A DNA stretch of 64,000 nucleotides, from NCBI RefSeq assembly GCF_900112355.1, contig NZ_FOLM01000002.1, positions 1 to 64,000 of the forward strand. The letters are read 5' to 3'. A program made the position numbers and the translations under genes. The notes beneath the pieces were generated by a model. That model was not told the origin of the DNA. It saw only the letters and a program-made list of their open reading frames with translations, and searched no databases. This document shows positions 28,043 to 35,269 of this stretch, piece after piece; the first letter of the stretch is position 1, and every line of letters starts with the position of its first letter. The DNA comes from Streptomyces aidingensis. GTDB lineage: Bacteria > Actinomycetota > Actinomycetes > Streptomycetales > Streptomycetaceae.

Positions 28043-28975
28043 GTGCTGGAGAGAGAGTGGACCCCGCCCGGACCGTACGACCTGCGCCGCAGTGTGGGGG
28101 TGCTGCGGCGCGGACCGTACGATCCCGCCTTCCGGGTGGACCGGCGGGGCGCCGTCTGGCGGGCCACCCGCACCCCGCACGGCCCGGCCACCCTGCGGCT
28201 GGCGCAGCTCCGCCCCCGGGTCACCGCCGCCGCCTGGGGCCCCGGCGCCCCCTGGCTGCTGGACCGGCTGCCGGTGCTGCTCGGCGCCGGTGACCGCCCC
28301 GAGGAGTTCACCGCCCACCACGGCCCGGTCGCCGAGGCGCACCGCCGTCACCCCGGCCTGCGGCTGATCCGCACCGGGCGGGTGCTGGAGGCGCTGATCC
28401 CCTCCGTCCTGGAGCAGAAGATCACCACCGAGGAGGCGTACCGCGCCTGGCGGCTGCTGCTGCGCCGGTTCGGCGAGCCCGCGCCCGCGCCCGCCCCCGG
28501 TACGCCGGACGCCGAGGCCATGCCGCCCGGGATGCGGGTGATGCCGGACCGCCGCACCTGGCTGTCCATACCGTCCTGGGAGTGGCACCGGGCCGGGGTG
28601 GACGGCAAGCGCTCCGCCACCGTGCTGCGCGCGGTGCGCCTGGCGCCCCGGCTGGAGCAGGCCGCCGCCATGGAGCTGCCGGACGCCCTGGCCCGCCTCC
28701 AGCTCGTGCCGGGGGTGGGTCCCTGGACCGCCGCCGAGGTGCTCCAGCGCTCCAACGGCGCGGCGGACGCGGTGACCGTGGGCGATCTGCATCTGCCCGG
28801 CATCGTGGGCCATGCCCTGGCCGGCCGGCGGGAGGCGGACGACGCCGAGATGCTGCGGCTGCTGGAGCCGTACGCCGGGCAGCGCTACCGGGCGACCCGG
28901 CTGATCCTGCTCTCCGGTGTCTCCCCGCCGCGCCGCGCGCCGCGGATGCGGCGCTGGGACATCGCCAGGCTCTGA
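28043..28975 (+). CDS. DNA-3-methyladenine glycosylase family protein (HhH-GPD)
   Basis: A 310-residue AlkA-like base-excision glycosylase. A short beta-rich N-terminal domain is followed by the helix-hairpin-helix GPD region (IPSVLEQKITTEEAYRAW, LQLVPGVGPWTAAEVLQRS), with the catalytic aspartate in AVTVGDLHLPGIVG. It should remove alkylated purines. The start is GTG, 11 bases after the amidase stop, so co-transcription is possible although the functions are unrelated. Confidence 0.88.
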   Translation: MLEREWTPPGPYDLRRSVGVLRRGPYDPAFRVDRRGAVWRATRTPHGPATLRLAQLRPRVTAAAWGPGAPWLLDRLPVLLGAGDRPEEFTAHHGPVAEAHRRHPGLRLIRTGRVLEALIPSVLEQKITTEEAYRAWRLLLRRFGEPAPAPAPGTPDAEAMPPGMRVMPDRRTWLSIPSWEWHRAGVDGKRSATVLRAVRLAPRLEQAAAMELPDALARLQLVPGVGPWTAAEVLQRSNGAADAVTVGDLHLPGIVGHALAGRREADDAEMLRLLEPYAGQRYRATRLILLSGVSPPRRAPRMRRWDIARL

Positions 28976-28998
28976 CCGGCCGGGCCGCCGGCCGCCCG

Positions 28999-29547
28999 TC
29001 AGGCCACGTCCAGGCCCTCGGCGATCCGGCTCTCGCGCAGTTCCCGGATGGCGCGGCGGCGGGCCAGCCGGTGGGTGCGGCGGATCTGCGCCTCCTGGCG
29101 GCGGCGCCGGTCGTCCTCGTTCTCCGGGATCACCGGCGGCACCGGGCGCGGCCTGCCCTGCTCGTCCACGGCCGCGAAGACCAGATACGCCGATCCGACA
29201 TGGGTCGGCGGGGCGGACTCGTTCCACCGCTCGGCCATCACCTTGACGCCGATCTCCATCGAGGTGCGCCCGGTCCAGTTGCACTGCGCGTGCACATGCA
29301 CCAGATCGCCGACCCGGACCGGCACCAGGAACACCATCTCGTCCATGGAGGCGGTGACCGCCGGGCCGCCGGAGTGGCGCCCGGCCACCGCGCCGGCCGC
29401 GTCGTCCACCAGCTTCATGACCACCCCGCCGTGCACCGTGCCCAGCAGATTGGTGTCGTTGTGGGTCATGATGTGCGACAGCGTGGTGCGGGAGGCCGCG
29501 GTGGGCTTGCCCGCGGCGGCGGTGCCGTCGGTGACGGGATCGGTCAT
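28999..29547 (-). CDS. Acyl-CoA thioesterase (hotdog fold)
   Basis: A 182-residue hot-dog thioesterase of the BFIT/YciA type. The motif NDTNLLGTVHGGVVMKLVDDAAG carries the active-site helix, and MDEMVFLVPVRVGDLVHVHAQ is the next conserved strand pair. It should hydrolyse acyl-CoA esters in the cytosol; chain-length preference cannot be told. The C-terminal 40 residues are Arg-rich. The start MTDPVTDG is the first ATG after the promoter region shared with LCP-4. Confidence 0.88.
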   Translation of the reverse strand: MTDPVTDGTAAAGKPTAASRTTLSHIMTHNDTNLLGTVHGGVVMKLVDDAAGAVAGRHSGGPAVTASMDEMVFLVPVRVGDLVHVHAQCNWTGRTSMEIGVKVMAERWNESAPPTHVGSAYLVFAAVDEQGRPRPVPPVIPENEDDRRRRQEAQIRRTHRLARRRAIRELRESRIAEGLDVA

Positions 29548-29663
29548 GCCTCCACGATAGGCGGGCGGCTGCGGCCACGACCGTTCGGTCGCGATTGCAT
29601 CAGCTCTGCCACATTCACCCGCACGGCCCCCGCATCCCCGTTCGGACGGGCACACTGCATTGC

Positions 29664-30923
29664 ATGAACGACTGGCCGGAGGGATGGACCGACGACCGGG
29701 ACGGCACCGGACGCGCGGGGGCGCCGCGGCCGGAGAGCCCCCGGGTCATGCGGCATGTGCAGCGCCCGGTGCCGCGGCAGCAGCCCCGGTACGGCGGTCC
29801 CGGCGACGACGGCTGGAACGAGGGGCAGGTCTACCGCGCCGCCCCGGCCGGCCCTCCGCCGCCGCCCGGCCCGCGGGAGGACGACGGCCACGGCTACGAC
29901 GGGTACCGCGAGCGGCGCCGTCCCGACTGGCGCCGCCGCATCACCTGGACCGCGCTCACCCTGGTCGTGGTGCTGCTGGTCACCGTGGCCGGCACCTATC
30001 TCTGGGCCGACTCCAAACTGCGCAAGGAGGTGGATCTGGAGGCCACCGGGCTCGCCCCGGAGGGCGAGCGTCCGCCGGCCACCGACGGCACCACCTATCT
30101 GATCGTGGGCACGGACAGCCGGGAGGGCCTGTCCGCGGAGGAGCGCAGCGAACTGCACACCGGCGACACCGGCGGGAAGCGCACCGACACCATGATGATC
30201 CTGCACCGCGGCGGCAGCGGCAGCACCCTGGTCAGCCTGCCGCGCGACTCCTGGGTGACGATCCCGTCGTTCACCGGCTCGGTGAGCGGCAACCGGATAC
30301 CCGAGCAGCAGAACAAGCTCAACGCCGCCTATGCGATCGAGGGCCCCGAGCTGCTGATCGCCACGGTGGAGCAGAACACCGGGCTGCGGATCGACCACTA
30401 CGCCGAGATCGGCTTCGGCGGCTTCGCCGGCGTGGTGGACGCGCTGGGCGGGGTGGAGATGTGCTTCGAGGAGCCCATCAAGGACAAGAACTCCGGCGCG
30501 GACTTCGAGGCGGGCTGCCAGAAGCTGGACGGTGCCGATTCGCTGGCCTTTGTGCGGCAGCGCTACCAGGAGGCCATGGGCGACCTGGGCCGGACCAAGA
30601 ACCAGCAGAAGTTCCTGGGCGCGCTGGGGGACCAGGTGGCCTCCCCGGGCACGCTGCTCAATCCGTTCCGGCTCTACCCGACCATGGGCGCCAGCCTGGA
30701 CTCGCTGATCGTGGACAAGGACATGAGCGCCTGGGAGCTGTCCCAGATGTTCCTCGCGCTGCGCGGGGTGCAGGGGAAGAACGGCACCCAGATGAATGTG
30801 CCGGTGGCCAACCCCGGCTTCGCCACCGACAAGGGGTCGGCGGTGCTGTGGGACGAGGAGAAGTCCCAGCAGCTTTTCGATCAGATCCGCAACGACGAGA
30901 AGATCACCGTTACCGACGAGTAG
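29664..30923 (+). CDS. LCP family protein (LytR-CpsA-Psr) 4
   Basis: A 419-residue LCP protein. A cytosolic proline/Arg-rich head leads to one membrane helix (TALTLVVVLLVTVAGTYLW), and the LCP domain follows (YLIVGTDSREGLSAEERSE, KRTDTMMILHRGG, VSLPRDSWVTIPSF, NKLNAAYAIEGPELLIATVE, LAFVRQRYQEAMGDLGRTKN). Unlike the other three it lacks a LytR_C domain. No good ribosome site precedes the ATG, so the message may be nearly leaderless. Confidence 0.9.
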   Translation: MNDWPEGWTDDRDGTGRAGAPRPESPRVMRHVQRPVPRQQPRYGGPGDDGWNEGQVYRAAPAGPPPPPGPREDDGHGYDGYRERRRPDWRRRITWTALTLVVVLLVTVAGTYLWADSKLRKEVDLEATGLAPEGERPPATDGTTYLIVGTDSREGLSAEERSELHTGDTGGKRTDTMMILHRGGSGSTLVSLPRDSWVTIPSFTGSVSGNRIPEQQNKLNAAYAIEGPELLIATVEQNTGLRIDHYAEIGFGGFAGVVDALGGVEMCFEEPIKDKNSGADFEAGCQKLDGADSLAFVRQRYQEAMGDLGRTKNQQKFLGALGDQVASPGTLLNPFRLYPTMGASLDSLIVDKDMSAWELSQMFLALRGVQGKNGTQMNVPVANPGFATDKGSAVLWDEEKSQQLFDQIRNDEKITVTDE

Positions 30924-31017
30924 GGCAGCGGGACGCGCGGCACGGCGGCGCCCGGACGCAACTCGCGTCCGGGCGCCGCTGTTGTGTCCGGGGCCCGGGG
31001 CCCGGGGCCCGGAAGCC

Positions 31018-31389
31018 TCAGAAGCAGAGGCAGAAGGGATGGCCGGCCGGGTCGGCGTAGACCCGCCAGTTGCGCTTGCCGTCGTCCCCCTCCAGCAGCC
31101 TGGCGCCGAGCGCCAGCGCCTGCTGCTCGGCCTCCGCCAGCTTCTCCCGCGGCACATCGAGGTCGAGGTGGAACTGCTGGCCGTGCTCGGTGCCCGGCCA
31201 GTCCGGCGGCCGGTGGCCCTCGGAGCGCTGGAAGGCCAGCACCTGCCCCTGCGGGCCCTTGAGTTCCACCCACTCGTTCTCACCCGGCTCGCCGTCCGTC
31301 TGCCAGCCGAGGACGGCGCCGTAGAAGCCGGCGAGGGCACGGGGGTCGGGACAGTCCAGGGCGACGGCGCCCAGGGTGGCGATGGCCAT
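31018..31389 (-). CDS. VOC family protein (glyoxalase/bleomycin-resistance fold)
   Basis: A 123-residue single-domain VOC protein. MAIATLGAVALDCPDPRALAGFYGAVLGW is the first beta-alpha-beta module, and HLDLDVPREKLAEAEQQALALGARL with YADPAGHPFCLC is the second. Typical metal ligands are present (the glutamate-rich WVEL and the terminal His/Cys). The substrate is unknown. It is divergent from the CGNR regulator, sharing a palindrome-rich control region. Confidence 0.88.
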   Translation of the reverse strand: MAIATLGAVALDCPDPRALAGFYGAVLGWQTDGEPGENEWVELKGPQGQVLAFQRSEGHRPPDWPGTEHGQQFHLDLDVPREKLAEAEQQALALGARLLEGDDGKRNWRVYADPAGHPFCLCF

Positions 31390-31516
31390 GTTTCCTCCAC
31401 AGGTGTGCGGACACTCGGTTCCGTCCGGTCGCGCGGCGGTCTCGCCCGCCATGGCGACGGCGGCGGTGCGGCTCCCGGCCGCCCCCGCCGAAAGCAACCG
31501 CAAGAACGGGTCAACA

Positions 31517-31570
31517 GGTAACCGTTACCTCATGATGGCCTGTTACCGGTAACCGCGCAAGGGGGTTACC
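31517..31570. promoter_or_regulatory. Three clustered palindromic operator-like sites
   Basis: GGTAACCGTTACC (31517-31529), GTTACCGGTAAC (31542-31553) and GGTTACCG (from 31564) are related dyads built on GGTTACC/GGTAACC, spaced two to two and a half helical turns apart between the VOC gene and the CGNR gene. They look like an autoregulatory operator array for the adjacent CGNR protein. Confidence 0.6.
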
Positions 31571-31578
31571 GTTTCAGC

Positions 31579-32166
31579 GTGGGAGACACGACCGCGCCCG
31601 CCGGCCTGGCCCTCGTCCAGGAGCTGATCAACACGCTCGACGTGGAATCCGGCAACGACGCCCTGTCCTGCCCGGAGGGCATCGCCGCCTTCTCCCTGCG
31701 GCACGGTCTTGCTCTGGCCCAGGCCGACCTGTCCGGCGTGCGGCGGCTGCGCGAGGCGCTGCGCGAGGTCTGCCGCGCCCACACCGGCACCGATCTGGAC
31801 GCCGGCACGGCCGCCACGCTGCACCGGATGCTCACGGCCGCCCCCCTGGTGCTGCGGCTGGACCGGGCCGGCCGCGCCGCGCTGGTTCCCGCCGACACGC
31901 TGACCGGGCTGCCCGCGCTGACCGCCCGGCTGGCCGCCGCCATCGCCGTGGCCGAGGCCGAGGGCACCTGGCAGCGGCTCAAGGCGTGCGAGGCCGAGGA
32001 CTGCCAGTGGGCGTACTACGACCGCAGCCCGGCCGGGCGGCGGCGCTGGTGCTCCATGCAGACCTGCGGCAGCCGGGCCAAGATGCGCACCTACCGGGCG
32101 CGCCGCCGCGGCGCCGCCCCGGGCGAGGCGCCCGCCGACGGGCGGGACGAGGCCCCGCTCCGCTGA
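31579..32166 (+). CDS. ABATE/CGNR zinc-finger regulator
   Basis: A 195-residue protein with an N-terminal ABATE stress-sensor-like domain (LALVQELINTLDVESGNDAL) and a C-terminal CGNR zinc finger: CEAEDCQWAYYDRSPAGRRR then WCSMQTCGSRAKMRTYRAR. The four cysteines bind zinc and the basic helix is the presumed DNA-binding part. It starts at GTG only a few bases after the last operator-like palindrome, consistent with autoregulation. Confidence 0.88.
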   Translation: MGDTTAPAGLALVQELINTLDVESGNDALSCPEGIAAFSLRHGLALAQADLSGVRRLREALREVCRAHTGTDLDAGTAATLHRMLTAAPLVLRLDRAGRAALVPADTLTGLPALTARLAAAIAVAEAEGTWQRLKACEAEDCQWAYYDRSPAGRRRWCSMQTCGSRAKMRTYRARRRGAAPGEAPADGRDEAPLR

Positions 32167-32357
32167 CCCCGGCGCCGCTGACCCCCTGCGCCTGATCCCC
32201 GCACCTGATCCCCGCGCCCGCCCGTGCGCGGCGCGGAGGTCCCGGACGGCCGCCCGAGCGCGGCCCGAGCGGCGGCTGCGCAACTGGACGGGTGAGACGG
32301 ATGACCTGCCGGACCACCGCCGGGCCGCCGCCCCCGGCACCGCTCCCGCGCGCCGCG

Positions 32358-33698
32358 TCAGGCCGCCGGGCGGCCCAGCGCGCGATAGGTCCAGCCGGCC
32401 GCCCGCCAGCGCGCCGGATCCAGCGTGTTCCGGCCGTCCAGCAGCCGCCGGTGGCCGACCAGCCTGCCCAGCTCCGCCGGGTCCAGCTCCCGGAACTCCC
32501 GCCACTCGGTGAGATGCAGCACCGCGTCCGCGCCGCGCACCGCCTCCGTCACCGAGCCGGCGTAGCCGAGGGTGGGGAAGACCTGGCGGGCGTTGTCCAG
32601 CCCCTTGGGGTCGTAGACGGTCACCTGGGCGCCCTGGAGGTGGAGCTGGCCGGCGATGTTGAGCGCGGGCGAGTCGCGCACATCGTCCGAGTCGGGCTTG
32701 AAGGTGGCGCCCAGCACCGCGATCCGCCGGCCGAGCACCGCGCCGCCCAGCGCCTCCCGGGTGAGCTCCACCATGTGCGAGCGGCGCCGCATGTTGATGG
32801 AGTCGATCTCCCGCAGAAAGGTCAGCGCCTGGTCCACGCCCAGCTCCCCGGCGCGGGCCATGAAGGCCCGCAGGTCCTTGGGCAGACAGCCGCCGCCGAA
32901 GCCGATGCCGGCCCGCAGGAACTTGCGGCCGATCCGCTCGTCGTGCCCGATCGCCTCGGCCAGTTTCACCACATCGCCGCCCGCGGCCTCGCAGACCTCG
33001 GCCATGGCGTTGATGAAGGAGATCTTGGTGGCCAGGAAGGAGTTGGCCGCGGCCTTGACCAGCTCCGCCGTGGGCAGGTCCATGGTCAGAAAGGGCGAGC
33101 CCTCGGCGATCGGCCCGGCGTACACCTCGCGCAGCAGCCGCTCGGCCTCCGGCCCCGTCACCCCGGCCACGATCCGGTCCGGCCGCAGGGTGTCCTGCAC
33201 CGCGAAGCCCTCGCGCAGGAACTCGGGGTTCCAGGCCACCTCGGCCTTGTCCCCGGCCGGGGCCAGCTCGGCGATCCGGGCGGCGATCCGGGCCGCGCTG
33301 CCCACCGGAACGGTGGACTTGCCGACCACCAGTGCGGGCCGGGTGAGATGCGGGGCCAGGCTCTCCACCGCGGCGTCCACATGGCTCATGTCGGCGGCGT
33401 GCTCGCCGTGCCGCTGCGGGGTATTGACGCAGATGAAGTGCACATCGCCGAAGGCGGCGGCATCCGGGTAGGAGGTGGTGAAGCGCAGCCGGCCGGTGGA
33501 GCCGGGCAGGCCCTCCACATGGCGGCGCAGCAGTTCCTCCAGACCCGGCTCGAACATCGGGGTCAGACCGGCCGACAGGGTCTTGACCTTCTCCTCGGAG
33601 ATGTCCAGGCCCAGTACCTCGAAGCCCAGTTCGGCCATGGCCGCGGCATGGGTGGCGCCGAGGTATCCGGTTCCGATGACGGTGATCTTGAGGGCCAT
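32358..33698 (-). CDS. UDP-glucose 6-dehydrogenase
   Basis: A 446-residue NAD-dependent enzyme oxidising UDP-glucose to UDP-glucuronate for glycan synthesis. The Rossmann start (ITVIGTGYLGATHAAAMAELG), VVGKSTVPVGS, NPEFLREGFAVQD, the catalytic cysteine in GFGGGCLPKD and the C-terminal NAD/UDP domain (ATFKPDSDDVRDSPAL) are complete. It fits the surrounding wall-polymer genes. The start MALKITVIG is chosen over an upstream in-frame ATG because it begins directly at the first strand. Confidence 0.94.
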   Translation of the reverse strand: MALKITVIGTGYLGATHAAAMAELGFEVLGLDISEEKVKTLSAGLTPMFEPGLEELLRRHVEGLPGSTGRLRFTTSYPDAAAFGDVHFICVNTPQRHGEHAADMSHVDAAVESLAPHLTRPALVVGKSTVPVGSAARIAARIAELAPAGDKAEVAWNPEFLREGFAVQDTLRPDRIVAGVTGPEAERLLREVYAGPIAEGSPFLTMDLPTAELVKAAANSFLATKISFINAMAEVCEAAGGDVVKLAEAIGHDERIGRKFLRAGIGFGGGCLPKDLRAFMARAGELGVDQALTFLREIDSINMRRRSHMVELTREALGGAVLGRRIAVLGATFKPDSDDVRDSPALNIAGQLHLQGAQVTVYDPKGLDNARQVFPTLGYAGSVTEAVRGADAVLHLTEWREFRELDPAELGRLVGHRRLLDGRNTLDPARWRAAGWTYRALGRPAA

Positions 33699-33804
33699 GG
33701 CCTGCTCCTGACGCTCCTGCCGCTGCGTGGATGTGCGCGGCTTGAGCATAAACCGGACGCTGTCGGCAAGCTCACGTGCACGGGGGCGGCGCCCCGGCCT
33801 ACGA

Positions 33805-33817
33805 TTAAGTTACTTAA
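33805..33817. promoter_or_regulatory. Palindrome in acyl-CoA dehydrogenase promoter
   Basis: TTAAGTTACTTAA is a dyad of two 6-base arms around one central base. It is about 75 bases upstream of the GTG, in an AT-rich island in otherwise GC-rich DNA. TTAGCAT follows as a possible -10. A TetR/FadR-type regulator of fatty acid genes is a likely ligand. Confidence 0.5.
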
Positions 33818-33892
33818 CAGTCGTTAGCATCACCGTCCGCCGTGCACCGTTCACCGCATGGACGCTTTGACTCTCTCAGGGAGTGAGGACCC

Positions 33893-35071
33893 GTGGCACG
33901 AGCCGCAGACTTCGACCTGTACCGGCCGGCCGAGGAGCACGAGATGCTCCGGGAGTCGGTGCGCGCGCTCGCTGAGGCGAAGATCGCCCCGCATGCCGCC
34001 GCCGTGGACGAGGAGGCCCGCTTCCCCCAGGAGGCGCTGGACGCGCTGGTCGCCAGTGACCTGCATGCCGTGCATGTGCCCGAGGAGTACGGCGGGGCGG
34101 GCGCGGACGCCCTGGCCACCGTGATCGTGATCGAGGAGGTGGCCCGGGTCTGCGCCGCCTCCTCCCTGATCCCGGCGGTCAACAAGCTGGGCTCGCTGCC
34201 GCTGATCCTCTCCGGCTCCAAGGAGCTGAACACCAGGTATCTCACTCCGCTGGCCGAGGGCGGGGCGATGTTCTCCTACTGCCTCTCCGAGCCGGACGCC
34301 GGCTCGGACGCGGCTGGCATGAAGACCCGCGCGGTGCGCGACGGGGACGGCTATGTGCTCAACGGCGTCAAGCGCTGGATCACCAATGCCGGGGTCTCCG
34401 ACTACTACACGGTGATGGCCGTCACCGACCCGGAGAAGCGCTCCCGGGGCATCTCCGCCTTCGTGGTGGAGAAGTCCGACCCGGGCGTCTCCTTCGGCGC
34501 GCCGGAGCGGAAGCTGGGCATCAAGGGCTCCCCCACCCGCGAGGTCTACTTCGACAATGTCCGCATCCCGGCCGACCGGATGATCGGCGAGGAGGGCACC
34601 GGCTTCGCCACCGCCATGCGGACCCTGGACCACACCCGGATCACCATCGCCGCCCAGGCGCTCGGCATCGCCCAGGGCGCGCTGGACTACGCCAAGGGAT
34701 ACGTCACCGAGCGCAAGCAGTTCGGCAAGCCGATCGGCGACTTCCAGGGCGTGCAGTTCATGCTGGCCGACATGGCGATGAAGCTGGAGGCCGCCCGCCA
34801 GCTCACCTATGCCGCCGCCGCCCGCTCCGAGCGGGTCTCGCTGGGCGCCGACGGCAAGGCCGAGGACCTCACCTTCCACGGTGCCGCCGCCAAGTGCTAC
34901 GCCTCCGACGTGGCCATGGAGATCACCACCGACGCCGTCCAGCTCCTCGGCGGCTACGGCTACACCCGTGACTACCCGGTGGAGCGGATGATGCGCGACG
35001 CCAAGATCACCCAGATTTATGAGGGTACGAATCAGGTGCAGCGGATCGTGATGGCGAGGAACCTTCCCTAG
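33893..35071 (+). CDS. Acyl-CoA dehydrogenase, 3' end supplied by integrated element
   Basis: A 392-residue FAD-dependent enzyme of beta-oxidation type. The flavin and substrate motifs FSYCLSEPDAGSDAAGMKT and KRWITNAGVSDYY, the YVTERKQFGKPIGDFQGVQF signature and the catalytic base E377 in QIYEGTNQ are intact. From the isoleucine codon at 35015 the codons switch to ATT, TAT, GGT, AAT and AGG, unlike the rest of the gene. The displaced original end with ATC, TAC, GGC, AAC and CGC lies at 47738-47801. The rebuilt protein differs only at residue 382, V instead of I. The start is GTG behind GGGAGTGAGG. Confidence 0.93.
   Translation: MARAADFDLYRPAEEHEMLRESVRALAEAKIAPHAAAVDEEARFPQEALDALVASDLHAVHVPEEYGGAGADALATVIVIEEVARVCAASSLIPAVNKLGSLPLILSGSKELNTRYLTPLAEGGAMFSYCLSEPDAGSDAAGMKTRAVRDGDGYVLNGVKRWITNAGVSDYYTVMAVTDPEKRSRGISAFVVEKSDPGVSFGAPERKLGIKGSPTREVYFDNVRIPADRMIGEEGTGFATAMRTLDHTRITIAAQALGIAQGALDYAKGYVTERKQFGKPIGDFQGVQFMLADMAMKLEAARQLTYAAAARSERVSLGADGKAEDLTFHGAAAKCYASDVAMEITTDAVQLLGGYGYTRDYPVERMMRDAKITQIYEGTNQVQRIVMARNLP
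35008..35071 (+). repeat. attL: direct repeat at left boundary
   Basis: Pairs with 47738-47801. Longest identical blocks are CACCCAGAT at the 5' edge (35008-35016) and CAGCGGATCGTGATGGC (35039-35055). I place the crossover in the first block, because from there on the left copy has foreign codon choice and the right copy has host codon choice. Confidence 0.88.
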
Positions 35072-35090
35072 CAGGGTTTCCGCAGGTCAA

Positions 35091-35105
35091 CAGCGGTTTA
35101 GCGGC
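35091..35105. repeat. Integrase arm-site candidate, left (CGCAGGTCA type)
   Basis: CGCAGGTCAACAGCGG lies just inside attL, and CGCAGGTCAGCGGCG lies just inside attR at 47709-47723, in the same orientation. Such paired near-repeats flanking the core are candidates for integrase or excisionase binding. Confidence 0.4.
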
Positions 35106-35168
35106 CTCCGGCGAGCGGTGTTGCACTTCCTCCTATTGCCGCCTGTTTCCCGGTGTCTTCGGGTGTCA

Positions 35169-35189
35169 TCCTGGGGAAATCCTGGGGAG
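35169..35189. repeat. Integrase arm-site candidate, left (GGAAATCCTGGGGA type)
   Basis: TCCTGGGGA occurs twice in tandem here. The second copy with its context, GGGGAAATCCTGGGGAG, recurs as GGGGGAATCCTGGGGAG at 47669-47685 near attR. Shared short repeats inside both ends are expected for arm-type sites of tyrosine integrases. Confidence 0.45.
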
Positions 35190-35227
35190 CCCGAGCCCGG
35201 AAAGCCGCCTGTGACCTGCCCAAACGC

Positions 35228-35258
35228 AACGACCCCCGGCACCGCGCCGGGGGTCGTT
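35228..35258 (-). terminator. Terminator of the integrase gene
   Basis: A perfect 13-bp stem (AACGACCCCCGGC at 35228-35240 with GCCGGGGGTCGTT at 35246-35258) around an ACCGC loop, 12 bases past the integrase stop. Being symmetric it would also stop read-through from the acyl-CoA dehydrogenase gene. Confidence 0.85.
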
Positions 35259-35269
35259 CGTCTGTCGGT

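Noticed and set aside
35039..35055. Placing the att crossover in the 17-bp identical block CAGCGGATCGTGATGGC
   Set aside because: It is the longest identity, but would require the element to carry a useless upstream copy of the gene end with host-like codons; codon choice favours the CACCCAGAT block. Kept as an alternative; element length is the same.
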